From positions 1-64,000 of the forward strand of contig NZ_PDUS01000014.1 in the NCBI RefSeq assembly GCF_002723455.1: 64,000 bases of DNA. The letters run 5' to 3'. This DNA is from Pseudoalteromonas sp. 3D05 (GTDB taxonomy: Bacteria > Pseudomonadota > Gammaproteobacteria > Enterobacterales > Alteromonadaceae). The translations under genes were made by a program, and so were the position numbers. Positions 37,829 through 46,667 of this stretch are shown here, piece after piece. Every line of letters begins with the position of its first letter. Position 1 is the first letter of the stretch. The notes beneath the pieces are model-generated. The model was given only the letters and a program-made list of their open reading frames with translations, was not told the DNA's origin and ran no database searches.

Positions 37829-37859
37829 TTGACCTGTCTAATGCTTTATAGTTTACATT
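37829..37859 (+). promoter_or_regulatory. Candidate MerR-type promoter with 19-bp spacer
   Basis: TTGACC (37829-37834) and TACATT (37854-37859) are separated by exactly 19 bases. That is the over-long spacing typical of promoters that MerR-family activators correct by distorting DNA. It lies directly upstream of a MerR-family gene, which suggests autoregulation. Confidence 0.5.
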
Positions 37860-37891
37860 AACTATCGCATTTTAAATGTATGAGGTTTTAT

Positions 37892-38218
37892 GTGTATCGT
37901 ATATCGGAGTTAGCGAAATTAGTTGGCTTATCAAGAACGGCTTTGCTTTATTACGAAAAACTCAACTTAATCTCAGCAAAGAGATTAGAAAATGGCTATC
38001 GAGTCTATAGCGAAAGAGATGCACAACAGGTGCGCCTAATCCAGCAGCTGCAAAAGGCTGGTTTCAGCTTAGCTGAATGTAAACATTGCTTAGAAAGTAA
38101 GTTAGATAAGACCGTGCTTAGGCTACGTTATAATGAGTTAAAAAATGAGATAAACCAGAAAGAACGTTCATTGGCTTTGTTATCTTCCCTTCTTGGTGAT
38201 GATACGAGTAAACCATAG
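37892..38218 (+). CDS. MerR-family transcriptional regulator
   Basis: This 108-residue regulator begins VYRISELAKLVGLSRTALLYYEKLNLI, a classic MerR winged helix. A GYRVYSERD wing and a dimerisation helix follow (about 70-100). It lacks a sizeable effector domain, so the signal may be small or sensed by the helix tip (Cys in SLAECKHCLESK). The frame opens at an ATG at 37880, but TGAGG before the GTG at 37892 and the usual family start favour GTG. It is four bases from the methyltransferase gene, clearly one operon. Confidence 0.88.
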   Translation: MYRISELAKLVGLSRTALLYYEKLNLISAKRLENGYRVYSERDAQQVRLIQQLQKAGFSLAECKHCLESKLDKTVLRLRYNELKNEINQKERSLALLSSLLGDDTSKP

Positions 38219-38221
38219 CAC

Positions 38222-39061
38222 ATGACGCTTTCTGAAATAGCACCAGATGCACATATAGACTGGTTAAAAATCCAAGGGTTTGATGAAAAACAAGCTCTAA
38301 GAGTCAAATGGTTATCAAAAGATATGAATGAACATGAAACGTATATGCAAGACTTTATGGAAGTATTTGAAACACTCGAACTTTGGGGGCCTAGTAGTAA
38401 AGAAGATACTTCAAAAGCGTACTCGTTGCTAACGAGTCATCCAACGCATATTTTAGAGATAGGTTGTGGCAAAGGTAATTCAACAATAACGCTTGCCAAT
38501 TTATCGAAAGCAAAAATTATCGCAATAGATAATGAACAATCAGCCCTAGTGCAATTGCAACTTAAAATTAAGCAGCACAACCTCAAAGGTTCGGTGTCAG
38601 CTCAATGTATGAGTATGACTGAATTGAATTTTGGCGCTGATAAATTTGATGTCATTTGGGCGGAAGCATCTGCCTATATTATGGGGGTTGAAAAGGCACT
38701 GGCCAATTGGCAGCCTTTATTGAAAACACACGGCTTTATTGTTTTTAGCGATTTAGTATGGCTAACAGATAACCCAAGTCAAGATTCTATAGAACACTGG
38801 AAAAATGATTACCCAGACATTCAAACAATTAGCACTAGAAAGTCACAGATAGAGCAAGCAGGGTTTGAGCTAAAACATACCTTTACTGTTTCTGAGCAAA
38901 CTTGGCAAAGCTACTATCAGCCACTTGAAAAACGTGCAAATGAATTAGCATCAGAACGGGTAAACTCACAAGCAATCTTGGATATAAAAAACGAAGTAAA
39001 TTTGTATAAATCGCGTCTTGGTGAGTTTGGTTATCAATTCTTCATCGCCCAAAAAAAATAG
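38222..39061 (+). CDS. Class I SAM-dependent methyltransferase
   Basis: This 279-residue cytoplasmic enzyme has SAM motif I at about 77-85 (HILEIGCGKGNS), motif II with acidic IIAIDNEQSA, and the FDVIWAEASAYIMG post-motif. It resembles small-molecule or SAM-radical-independent methyltransferases of the UbiE/CobQ-neighbour type; the substrate is not identifiable. It is cotranscribed with a MerR regulator, so it may modify or detoxify the inducer or answer a chemical stress. Confidence 0.88.
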   Translation: MTLSEIAPDAHIDWLKIQGFDEKQALRVKWLSKDMNEHETYMQDFMEVFETLELWGPSSKEDTSKAYSLLTSHPTHILEIGCGKGNSTITLANLSKAKIIAIDNEQSALVQLQLKIKQHNLKGSVSAQCMSMTELNFGADKFDVIWAEASAYIMGVEKALANWQPLLKTHGFIVFSDLVWLTDNPSQDSIEHWKNDYPDIQTISTRKSQIEQAGFELKHTFTVSEQTWQSYYQPLEKRANELASERVNSQAILDIKNEVNLYKSRLGEFGYQFFIAQKK

Positions 39062-39067
39062 GCAGTC

Positions 39068-39089
39068 GCTGCTTACTTATGTAAGCAGC
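39068..39089 (+). terminator. Stem-loop after the methyltransferase gene
   Basis: GCTGCTTAC / GTAAGCAGC with a TTAT loop, 6 bases after the stop. The following TTAGTTGTCATTT is only modestly U-rich. It lies between converging genes. Confidence 0.6.
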
Positions 39090-39122
39090 TTAGTTGTCAT
39101 TTAGCGTTAGCAGCATTTACTG

Positions 39123-39779
39123 TTATTTTATTAACCCTACTTCTATCGCCTTTAACACCGCTCGAGTACGATCTCTAACACCTAATTTTGCAAGAATAGT
39201 AGAGACATAGTTTTTAACCGTCCCTTCAGATTTGTACACCGCAGCCGAAATTTCACGATTGCTACACCCAGCTGCCATAAAGCGCAGTATTTCTAATTCT
39301 TTGGCGTTGAGTTCAGGCAGCTCAACTATACTTTCAAATTGGCTGTCACTGGCACTTAACTGTTTTACCACACGTTCAGAAATTGCTGGCTGTATTAACG
39401 TTTCGCCCTTATGAACACACTCTATCGCATCTACCAAGGTCTCTAATGACACATCTTTAAGTAAATAACCCTTTGCGCCTGCTTGCAGCGCGCTAACAAC
39501 GAGCTCATGGTCATTAAACGTTGTTAACATAATCACTGGCGGCTGCGGTTTATCAAGCACCGTTTGATTTAACGCTTGCAACGTATCAATTCCCGACATG
39601 GCAGGCATGCGTATATCCATCAGTACAACGTCAGGTTGTTTTTCTTGAATTAACCATATTGCTTGCTCACCATCAGACGCTTCAGCGACCACATCAACGG
39701 CTTCAGAGAGCATTAATAAACTTTTGATCCCTGAGCGAACCAACATTTGATCATCAACAATCATTACTTTAATTTTCAT
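39123..39779 (-). CDS. NarL/LuxR-family response regulator
   Basis: 218 residues. The receiver (1-120) has VDDQ, the phospho-acceptor Asp near residue 54 in VVLMDIRMPAMSG, and LLKDVS. The C-terminal LuxR helix-turn-helix (about 150-215) has NAKELEILRFMAAGCSNREI and EGTVKNYVSTILAKLGVRDR. The ATG overlaps the kinase stop by 4 bases, so this is the cognate regulator. Targets are unknown. Confidence 0.94.
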   Translation of the reverse strand: MKIKVMIVDDQMLVRSGIKSLLMLSEAVDVVAEASDGEQAIWLIQEKQPDVVLMDIRMPAMSGIDTLQALNQTVLDKPQPPVIMLTTFNDHELVVSALQAGAKGYLLKDVSLETLVDAIECVHKGETLIQPAISERVVKQLSASDSQFESIVELPELNAKELEILRFMAAGCSNREISAAVYKSEGTVKNYVSTILAKLGVRDRTRAVLKAIEVGLIK

Positions 39780-40915
39780 TGTGGCTCCACCAGCGTGATC
39801 TGTGTTACAAAACCAGTTTTAGTATGTTGAAACTGCACACAGCCACCTAAATCGTTAACACGCTCTTCAATACCTTTGAGGCCGTGTCCTTTTTGCAGCG
39901 GCTCGATGGTTTTAGAGTGAGCATTATCAACAATCGTTAAATGAATAACATGCTCTGCATGTGTTATATCTATTGTCAGCTCAGTAGCATGACTATGTTT
40001 TAGTGTGTTAGTGATGCTCTCTTGCGTACAGCGAAGCAAGGCGTCAGCAACCCTAACATCATTAATAACGGCTTCATCCACAATATTAAGTTTAACTTTT
40101 AACTGCGGTACATTTTTAATAAGTGCCTGTAAGGCTTGTTTAATTTCTATCGCTGATCTGTCTCGAATCTCTGAAACGGCCTCTCTCACATCGCTCAATA
40201 ACAGCTTAGCCAAACTATGACATTGCTTAATATTTTCATGCACAGCTCCTTCTGACGTTCGTTGCGCTACTTGTAAATTAATCGTCAAAGCGGTTAAGTG
40301 ATGCCCTAATAAGTCATGAATATTACGGGCAATGCGAATTCGCTCAGCTTGCTTGGTGGCTTCACTTAACAGCGTTTGTGTGGCAATTAACTCTCGGTTT
40401 AATGCCTCAGACTTCTCACGAGCTAGACTTTCGTTTCGTGTGGTATTCATGACCACTAATGCAAATAAATTAAACGTCCAAAATAACAAACCGGTCAACA
40501 GGCTATCGTCTTTGCCCCAGTAAAAGGTAAAAATAAGAAAAAGCGGCACTAAACATAATAACGATAAGCATACAGCGTATCTCAAACGCATAAAGTAAGG
40601 CAGTTGAGCACACCATATGGTGCTCAATATTGCAATGTAGGTATAGGGTACAACCGTCGCTACTATCAACAGTACACCATATTGAATTGTTAAAAGCCCT
40701 TGCTTGAGTCCTTCATTTAAGCGGGTCTTATAGTTCGCGTTAGCAATCAAAAAGCAGCCGATAAAGACTAAAAAACACAGAGTTACTATTATTAAGTCAG
40801 GTGCAGGATAATCTTTTGACTTGACCATCAACCATACCGCTGAACCGCTCACCACAGCCCACGCAATAATCGCAGTAAAACTTTCTATAGAAATGAGGCG
40901 TTTTATTTCAGTCAT
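39776..40915 (-). CDS. Membrane sensor histidine kinase, NarX/DesK type
   Basis: This 379-residue kinase has about six N-terminal membrane segments (1-165). The HisKA_3 dimerisation domain carries the phospho-accepting His in ARNIHDLLGHHLTALT (near 200), and the HATPase domain (about 285-375) ends GHGLKGIEERV. The GHHLTAL context and multi-helix sensor resemble DesK-type kinases that sense membrane state. The gene pair is an operon reading leftward. The signal is not known. Confidence 0.9.
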   Translation of the reverse strand: MTEIKRLISIESFTAIIAWAVVSGSAVWLMVKSKDYPAPDLIIVTLCFLVFIGCFLIANANYKTRLNEGLKQGLLTIQYGVLLIVATVVPYTYIAILSTIWCAQLPYFMRLRYAVCLSLLCLVPLFLIFTFYWGKDDSLLTGLLFWTFNLFALVVMNTTRNESLAREKSEALNRELIATQTLLSEATKQAERIRIARNIHDLLGHHLTALTINLQVAQRTSEGAVHENIKQCHSLAKLLLSDVREAVSEIRDRSAIEIKQALQALIKNVPQLKVKLNIVDEAVINDVRVADALLRCTQESITNTLKHSHATELTIDITHAEHVIHLTIVDNAHSKTIEPLQKGHGLKGIEERVNDLGGCVQFQHTKTGFVTQITLVEPQ

Positions 40916-41199
40916 TTAACTTAGTCCGTTAATAAATACATCTTCAGTGGCTTCTTAAACTTAGTCTACAGTAGGCATGCCTAAAATATTAAGCGCTTTT
41001 ATAAAGAATCTGGTTTGGCTGGTATAAAAACAAACAGTGAGACGTCACCAATCTATCGATGCCTTCATCTTCGTTGTGTTCATTAACCTAAAGTGGGAAA
41101 TGCTGGGTTATTGAATATGTATGGTTGTTGCTTGCTTAAAAGCTTGAGTATAATACACCACTGCAAGCGTATTTAGCTTACCTAATTTGGAACACCACC

Positions 41200-41508
41200 A
41201 TGAAAAAACTATCGAAAGTACAATTAAAACAACAAGCACTTGTACTTGATGTTGCTGATAAAATAGAAGCACAAGGGCGTGCTGATATACCGGGTATGCT
41301 GCAATGCTGGTTTGATGTTGAGTACCACTTATTTCCTGGTTCGTTACTTATGTGTTTCCAGTTTGAAGATGAACAGGCACTAGCTGCCGCTGAGCCTGAC
41401 CTTCTAAAATGGCAAAAACGTTTAAGTGGCGCCATGTTAAAAAAAGGCGTAATTTTAAAAGACATGCGCAAGCATTTGGTATTTACCCTCAAAGGGCCTG
41501 ATGATTAA
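41200..41508 (+). CDS. Conserved hypothetical protein
   Basis: This 102-residue soluble protein has a helical N-terminus (LSKVQLKQQALVLDVADKIEA) and a mixed alpha/beta remainder with FDVEYHLFPGSLLMCFQFED. No family is recognised. The reverse-strand frame over the same bases is Ser/Cys-rich and less likely. Stands alone between a kinase and AcpH. Confidence 0.7.
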   Translation: MKKLSKVQLKQQALVLDVADKIEAQGRADIPGMLQCWFDVEYHLFPGSLLMCFQFEDEQALAAAEPDLLKWQKRLSGAMLKKGVILKDMRKHLVFTLKGPDD

Positions 41509-41585
41509 TTTATTAAGCAACGAGAAACAGGATACGAGCTTCGAAATTTGCGCCTCGCCCCTCAGCTCTCGTAACGGCTGAAAGC

Positions 41586-42173
41586 TTATAGCTCTTCAAG
41601 AGCTCGTTGATTTACATGCTCAATCAACTCGGGAAAAAATGCCAGAAAAACGGCGTCTAATTGCGTGTAATAACGTGCTATGTCCTCTACCGCACCAGTA
41701 AACTGATTAGTAAAACGAATTCGCGCAGCAATATTATCAAGCGCTAAGCCCACCCCATCGATAGTTTCGTACTCTTTAAACCAATCGTTTTCTATTATGC
41801 TAGTTACTACGCGCTGCATTCGCGCTGGCATAACTTGTATACGTTTACCCAAAAGTCCATAACTGGTTTGCTTAAAGTCAGTGAGTGGTTGATGATTAAA
41901 GCTATGCCAATGCTTAATTAAAAAGTGGTCAAACAACACATCAACCGCTACCCCAGCAAAACGCTTGCGATGTGGTGAAAAATATTGTTTAGCCTCTTTT
42001 ACAAGTGAGTGCGAATCAGTGAATTTGTCGACTAAATAATGGTTATCTAGCGCATTTTTAACAGTTGCGGGTATCTGTGTTAATTGCCGTTGGCCACCAA
42101 AATCTCCCAGTAAATTCCCAAAATGTGAGTCGGCAGTCGGCTTTGCTAGATACAGGTGAGCTAAATAATTCAA
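41586..42173 (-). CDS. acpH: Acyl carrier protein phosphodiesterase
   Basis: AcpH removes 4'-phosphopantetheine from holo-ACP. The 195-residue length is right. The N-terminal MNYLAHLYLAKPTADSHFGN with His and Asn, the GDF motif, HYLVDKFTDSH and AVDVLFDHFLIKHW carry the His and Asp residues of this HD-like metal site. No neighbours of related function. Starts at the standard family N-terminus. Confidence 0.92.
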   Translation of the reverse strand: MNYLAHLYLAKPTADSHFGNLLGDFGGQRQLTQIPATVKNALDNHYLVDKFTDSHSLVKEAKQYFSPHRKRFAGVAVDVLFDHFLIKHWHSFNHQPLTDFKQTSYGLLGKRIQVMPARMQRVVTSIIENDWFKEYETIDGVGLALDNIAARIRFTNQFTGAVEDIARYYTQLDAVFLAFFPELIEHVNQRALEEL

Positions 42174-42242
42174 GGCACTCTCAAAACAGTTAATTCAACA
42201 CATATTATACTTTAATGTATGCCACGAAGAATAAAAAAGCAT

Positions 42243-43382
42243 CTACTCAACCAATCCTGTCAGGGTATGGCTTTGATAGTTACTATTTTGTTTTCGATAT
42301 TCATTAGGGATACCGCCCACAATGCTTTTAAACACCCGATTAAACGTAGCGAGTGAAGAAAAACCGCTCTCAAGTGCAATACTCAAAATACTCCACTCCT
42401 TAGCTTGCTCACTAACTAATAATGCCTTTGCATAGTTCACACGGTATTGGTTAACAAACAAATTAAAGTTAGCTACCTTATAATGATATCGGATAGCCCG
42501 GCTAATTTTATACTCAGGCATATGAAGTGCTTGTGCAAAATCTGCAATTTTAAGATTTGTTTGTAAGAATAACTGCTGCTCGTTCATAAGTTTAGAAATG
42601 CCTGCTACCAACTCGGGGGGGATTTGCTCTTGTTGATTACTATCACTGGGGGCCTTTACTTCATCACTATCAAAACCAACCTCATTCTCATCATTTTGAA
42701 GTGGCGTTTGCTTGATTGAGTTGCTTGTTTGAAGAGTCATGACCGTGTGCATTGCAAATACAATTAACAGCGCAGAAGAGGTGGTAATTAGCGGATTATA
42801 TAGCGCAATTTCCGCAGGGCTAAATATAAATACAGGTAATATACTGGCATTAACAACCGCTAAAAAGTACGCACTAGCAAAAATCACTGACTGCACTTTT
42901 TGAGCGTGTGTTTTACTATTGAAACCTCTCAGCGATTCCCAAAAAGAAAGCACTAAAATGCACGATGAAAGTAAACCTGTTATTTCATTTATGCCTTGTT
43001 TTAATCGCCACATTATATGGCTAGCAGAGAGTGGCTGCGGGTCAAGACTAACCAAATAATGCCATGTTTGATTAAACATGAGCAAAACAGCAATGCCACC
43101 AGCAACTGCCACATGCCTGCGTGAAATAGGGTTATGCTCACGAAATAATGCTCGTGAAATTAACCACGAAACATTACACGTTGCGCAAGTAAACAGGCCA
43201 ATAAAGTACTGATACTCCCCCAAGCTTGGAGCACTAATTTTTTGCGCCCCTACCATACACAGCGAGCCACAAAATATGACAAATAAATAGTGAACTAGCT
43301 GCTTATCTTTTTTAAGTGCATTTAAAAGCATTAAGCTCATACAAACAAAAATTAGCAGAAAATAAGGAGACGTATTTTGCAT
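42243..43382 (-). CDS. AraC-family regulator with multi-helix membrane N-terminus
   Basis: 379 residues: about seven hydrophobic segments (1-225), then a polar linker and a C-terminal AraC/XylS double helix-turn-helix (about 270-365; ADFAQALHMPEYKISRAI and IALESGFSSLATFNRVFKSIVG). The domain order suggests a signal detected in the membrane or periplasm and passed to DNA. It lies divergent from a DUF2306 gene (43594); a similar pair occurs at 48687-50831. Confidence 0.87.
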   Translation of the reverse strand: MQNTSPYFLLIFVCMSLMLLNALKKDKQLVHYLFVIFCGSLCMVGAQKISAPSLGEYQYFIGLFTCATCNVSWLISRALFREHNPISRRHVAVAGGIAVLLMFNQTWHYLVSLDPQPLSASHIMWRLKQGINEITGLLSSCILVLSFWESLRGFNSKTHAQKVQSVIFASAYFLAVVNASILPVFIFSPAEIALYNPLITTSSALLIVFAMHTVMTLQTSNSIKQTPLQNDENEVGFDSDEVKAPSDSNQQEQIPPELVAGISKLMNEQQLFLQTNLKIADFAQALHMPEYKISRAIRYHYKVANFNLFVNQYRVNYAKALLVSEQAKEWSILSIALESGFSSLATFNRVFKSIVGGIPNEYRKQNSNYQSHTLTGLVE

Positions 43383-43593
43383 TACAGTGCGCTTTTAACC
43401 TGACATATAAACTTGCCTAGTTCACATAGTACAAAGTAACTTTTCAGTTAGCAAAAAGACTTTGTTAGAGAATGTGTCTATAGAAGTTAATTAATGCATG
43501 TATCATTACTCAAATTTCAAATTTGATAAGAAACCGCCCTGCAAGCCCTTTATATTTACGTTATTCGTTTTATGAAGAAAAAAGAAAATACAC

Positions 43594-44400
43594 ATGTATA
43601 AAATCAAACTTAACCCAAATTCACTGCTTAATAGCAGTAAAAAAATATGGTTTACCTGCCTGCTCATGGCACAGACCTGCTTTGTTATATACCTCACATT
43701 AGGGTACGGGCTCACGGGCGCCACTAGCGGAATATCTGATTGGAATCGCCTAAATAGCACGGCTTATGTTGCTAACGATGAAACAGGAAACTTCATGTAT
43801 GCGGCACATGTATTATTAGCCATCGTAATGATTATAGGCGGCAGCTTACAATTAATCCCCGCTATGCGAAAAAAACACCCTCGCTTTCATCGTTATAACG
43901 GTCGTATTTTTGTGTTGCTTGCCTGTACCATTTCATTGGCCGGCATATACCTGATGCTAGCCAGAGGAACTGTTGGCAACACCTTGATGCATGGGTTAAC
44001 GATATTTGGCGGTTGCGTGGTCATTTTATCAAGTATATTAGCTGTAATAGCTGCCAGAAAACGTAATATTGGTCTTCATAAAAGATGGGCAATACGCTTA
44101 TACCTTGCAGCAAATGGGGTTTTATTTTTTCGCTTGATGATTTTTGCTTGGTTCTTATTATTTGGAACTTTGGGAGTCGATCCCACCACGTTTACCGGCC
44201 CAGCTGTGTTAGCTGTAAGCATTTGCTCTTATGTGCTCCCTTTACTTATTGCTGAGCTGGTAAGGTACGCTGAAGGTACAACGAATAAAGTTATTACAAT
44301 CGCCACCGCAAGCTTAATGGTGATGATAGCCATTATTTTTCTAGTGGGTTTATTTGGGGTCGTATTAGCCAATTGGTTCCCGACGATAGTTAACTTATAG
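43594..44400 (+). CDS. DUF2306 membrane protein
   Basis: This 268-residue protein has about seven membrane segments. The signature loop is GGSLQLIPAMRKKHPRFHRYNG, followed by a helix bundle and GLHKRWAIRLYL. The function of the family is unknown; conserved His residues (AAHVLLA, RFHRYN, LHKRW) could be functional. It is divergent from the AraC-family gene at 42243-43382, its likely regulator, and is a paralogue of 49941-50831. Confidence 0.83.
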   Translation: MYKIKLNPNSLLNSSKKIWFTCLLMAQTCFVIYLTLGYGLTGATSGISDWNRLNSTAYVANDETGNFMYAAHVLLAIVMIIGGSLQLIPAMRKKHPRFHRYNGRIFVLLACTISLAGIYLMLARGTVGNTLMHGLTIFGGCVVILSSILAVIAARKRNIGLHKRWAIRLYLAANGVLFFRLMIFAWFLLFGTLGVDPTTFTGPAVLAVSICSYVLPLLIAELVRYAEGTTNKVITIATASLMVMIAIIFLVGLFGVVLANWFPTIVNL

Positions 44401-44451
44401 ACATACTACCCGCTATTTAAAAGGGGGACTTTTCTGATTAACGTCCAATCA

Positions 44452-44478
44452 AAAGCCACGTTTTTAATCAGTGGCTTT
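44452..44478 (-). terminator. Terminator overlapping a stop codon
   Basis: AAAGCCAC / GTGGCTTT with an 11-base loop. It contains the stop of the leftward YdjM-type gene; on the minus strand TTTTGATTGG follows. Confidence 0.5.
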
Positions 44479-45483
44479 AGCTGATAAATCAACACTAGGA
44501 TCTGTAATGCGCGAAAAAATTAGTTCGAGCTTATCTAGCGGAAGTCGGTTATTCAGTTTTTGAAAGCCCCCAGCCTCCCATTGTTGGTTGTTTTTCTGTG
44601 CAACCACAAACGAGAATACGTAATAGCCCTCTTGGCCCATTCGTAAATCACTAAGAATTACGCGCCCATCTTGTGTATAAACACCATAAAGTCCCTTAGT
44701 AAAATTTTGCAGTAACGTGATGGGCTTGGCTTTATTAAGCTCAGAGAGTAATGCGTTATCACTAGAGTAAAAATCTATATCAACCTTTTCTGTTGTATCA
44801 AATACCGATGCATAAATCTCATAATGACCTCGATCAGTTACAGCGACAGCCCGCCAAAGTAGCGTATTTAAAGCTGTAGGCGTGCTTTCATAATGGGTAA
44901 ACTCAATTTTTTTATTGCCCAGCGCATGATGGATTTTATTATCTACATGCCATTTAGCTACCATCCCCCAAGCTAAGTAAATTGAACTAAGTATCAGTGC
45001 ACTTGTATTTATTCGCTGAGCAAACGGCTTTTCGTGCAAGAAGCACAATAGAATAAAGGATAATAAAAGCGGCAGTGTATACAGGGGATCAATAATAAAA
45101 ATACTTGATATTCCAAACGGGTGGGTCGAAAGCGGCCATAACAACTGAGTGCCATAAATAGTAAAACTATCAAGTAGTGAGTGAGTACTTAGTACTAAGA
45201 ATAAAGCCACTGTCCAGCGTTTCATCGGCACACACCGTGCCCAACTCATTTTCAATAGTAGCCACGCAAAGAGTGGACTTACCAACAACTGTATGAAAAA
45301 CGAATGGCTAAAACTGCGGTGATATACAAAGTTCTCAATGTCACCACCAAAGTTGATCAGCACATCCAAATCAGGCACAGTGCCAAATACCGCTCCAACG
45401 AGTAACGACTTTCGGCCGAGTTTATTACCCAGCGTCGCGTAAGCAACACCACTGCCTAAAACGATTTGTGTCAGTGAATCCAA
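44464..45483 (-). CDS. YdjM-like metal-dependent hydrolase family membrane protein
   Basis: 339 residues with several membrane segments. The family signature is present: DSLTQIVLGSGVAYATLG, then VPDLDVL and HRSFSHSFF, with Asp and His residues like those of the LexA-binding, inner-membrane-associated hydrolase family (DUF457). The frame extends to 45519, but the TTG at 45483 is chosen. AAGGAG lies 6 bases upstream and TTG-Asp-Ser-Leu is the usual family beginning. No activity is established. Confidence 0.85.
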   Translation of the reverse strand: MDSLTQIVLGSGVAYATLGNKLGRKSLLVGAVFGTVPDLDVLINFGGDIENFVYHRSFSHSFFIQLLVSPLFAWLLLKMSWARCVPMKRWTVALFLVLSTHSLLDSFTIYGTQLLWPLSTHPFGISSIFIIDPLYTLPLLLSFILLCFLHEKPFAQRINTSALILSSIYLAWGMVAKWHVDNKIHHALGNKKIEFTHYESTPTALNTLLWRAVAVTDRGHYEIYASVFDTTEKVDIDFYSSDNALLSELNKAKPITLLQNFTKGLYGVYTQDGRVILSDLRMGQEGYYVFSFVVAQKNNQQWEAGGFQKLNNRLPLDKLELIFSRITDPSVDLSAKATD

Positions 45484-45580
45484 AAAGATCTCCTTCGCGA
45501 ATTTTTTATATCCTAACATTCTACTGTTTGATATTCATTTACGATCTTTATACCTAGGCGTTTTGAATTATTGACACAAA

Positions 45581-45604
45581 AGCGCCACTTATAGTTAGTG
45601 GCGC
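45581..45604 (-). terminator. Intrinsic terminator of the TPR gene
   Basis: GCGCCACT / AGTGGCGC with a 7-base loop; on the minus strand it is followed by TTTTGTGTC. It lies 11 bases beyond the stop at 45616. Confidence 0.8.
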
Positions 45605-45615
45605 GCAAAAAGCCA

Positions 45616-46308
45616 TTAATGCTCACTAAGTAATGTTTTCGCCCAACCGTAATCAGGGTTGATGTTCAGTGCAAGTTGCCAATCTTGTTTTGCTTTCGTT
45701 AAATCTCCAGACTGCATCTTAACTAGGCCACGCCAAGTATAGGTTTCTGCATACCCCCAATGATAATTTGAATTTGCGTCTAATTCATAGGCAGTTAGTG
45801 CGTTATTAAACGCCTCTGTTGCCTCAGTAAGACTACCGCCAAAAATAGCTGGTGTGTTTAACTTTGAAATCCCTTGTACTAAGTACGTACGCGGATTATT
45901 AGGCGACAGCGCCTTTGCATCTGCTAACATCGCGTTTGATTTTGAGCCATAAAACATGCCTTTCATTGGCTGTAGTGCAATTTTATAGCCGTAAACCTGT
46001 GCTAATAATGTTTTGACTTCAGCATCGTTTGGTTGAGCCTTTTCAAGGGCTTCAAGCAGCGAAATAGCTTTATCATTCCACTTGATTGCAGGGTCAGATT
46101 CACCCAATAAATTTGAGCTTAATGCCAAGCGATAATAAGCCAAAGCTTGATCGTACCCTTGAACTTGCTCAGCAATAATTTTCAATTCACTTACATCTAA
46201 CTTACCTGCTGCACGCTCTATTTGATCAATTTCATACTGACCAGCAAAGGTATGTGCACTGGCTAAAATTGTTAACGCTACACTGCATACTTTCATCATT
46301 GTTTTCAT
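45616..46308 (-). CDS. Secreted TPR-repeat protein
   Basis: 230 residues with a signal peptide (MKTMMKVCSVALTILASAHTFA) and helical TPR repeats ending in a canonical NYHWGYAETYTWRGLVKMQSG and AKQDWQLALNINPDYGWA. The frame opens 29 codons upstream, but GGAG before the ATG at 46308 and the signal peptide fix the start. The loop TPAIFGGSLTEA resembles APAIAGGSETLA of the TPR protein at 35808. Likely periplasmic; function unknown. Confidence 0.82.
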   Translation of the reverse strand: MKTMMKVCSVALTILASAHTFAGQYEIDQIERAAGKLDVSELKIIAEQVQGYDQALAYYRLALSSNLLGESDPAIKWNDKAISLLEALEKAQPNDAEVKTLLAQVYGYKIALQPMKGMFYGSKSNAMLADAKALSPNNPRTYLVQGISKLNTPAIFGGSLTEATEAFNNALTAYELDANSNYHWGYAETYTWRGLVKMQSGDLTKAKQDWQLALNINPDYGWAKTLLSEH

Positions 46309-46667
46309 GTCGTTTCTCCGTTTAAGTGACACGATAATTATTGATGAAAGCAAACAGATTATTGAGGGGCATTTGTCATCAATACTCAATGACAAAAGTC
46401 ATTAACTGACACACACAATTTTTTGTAAAGTAGATATCAGCCCCTTACTTTTGAATGTTGATTACAGGTTGTTGTCAGTATCTGCAAAATAGAGACCTTA
46501 TACAATAAGTGACTATGTACGTATTCAATTTAATCACAGTGTTACAGTGAACTTCTCTAAATTTAGACTACGCTTTATTGAGAATGAAACAAATGGTTAA
46601 TTTATAAGCTCGTGCTCGACTTTGTAAGTCGAAAAATACGTAAATAATACAAAATAGGACTGTATTT
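46309..46667. other. Divergent intergenic region
   Basis: About 360 AT-rich bases between the TPR gene and the chemoreceptor gene. One small hairpin, CGACTT/AAGTCG (near 46618-46632), has no U tract on the plus strand. No gene or named motif is seen; it presumably carries both promoters. Confidence 0.5.
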
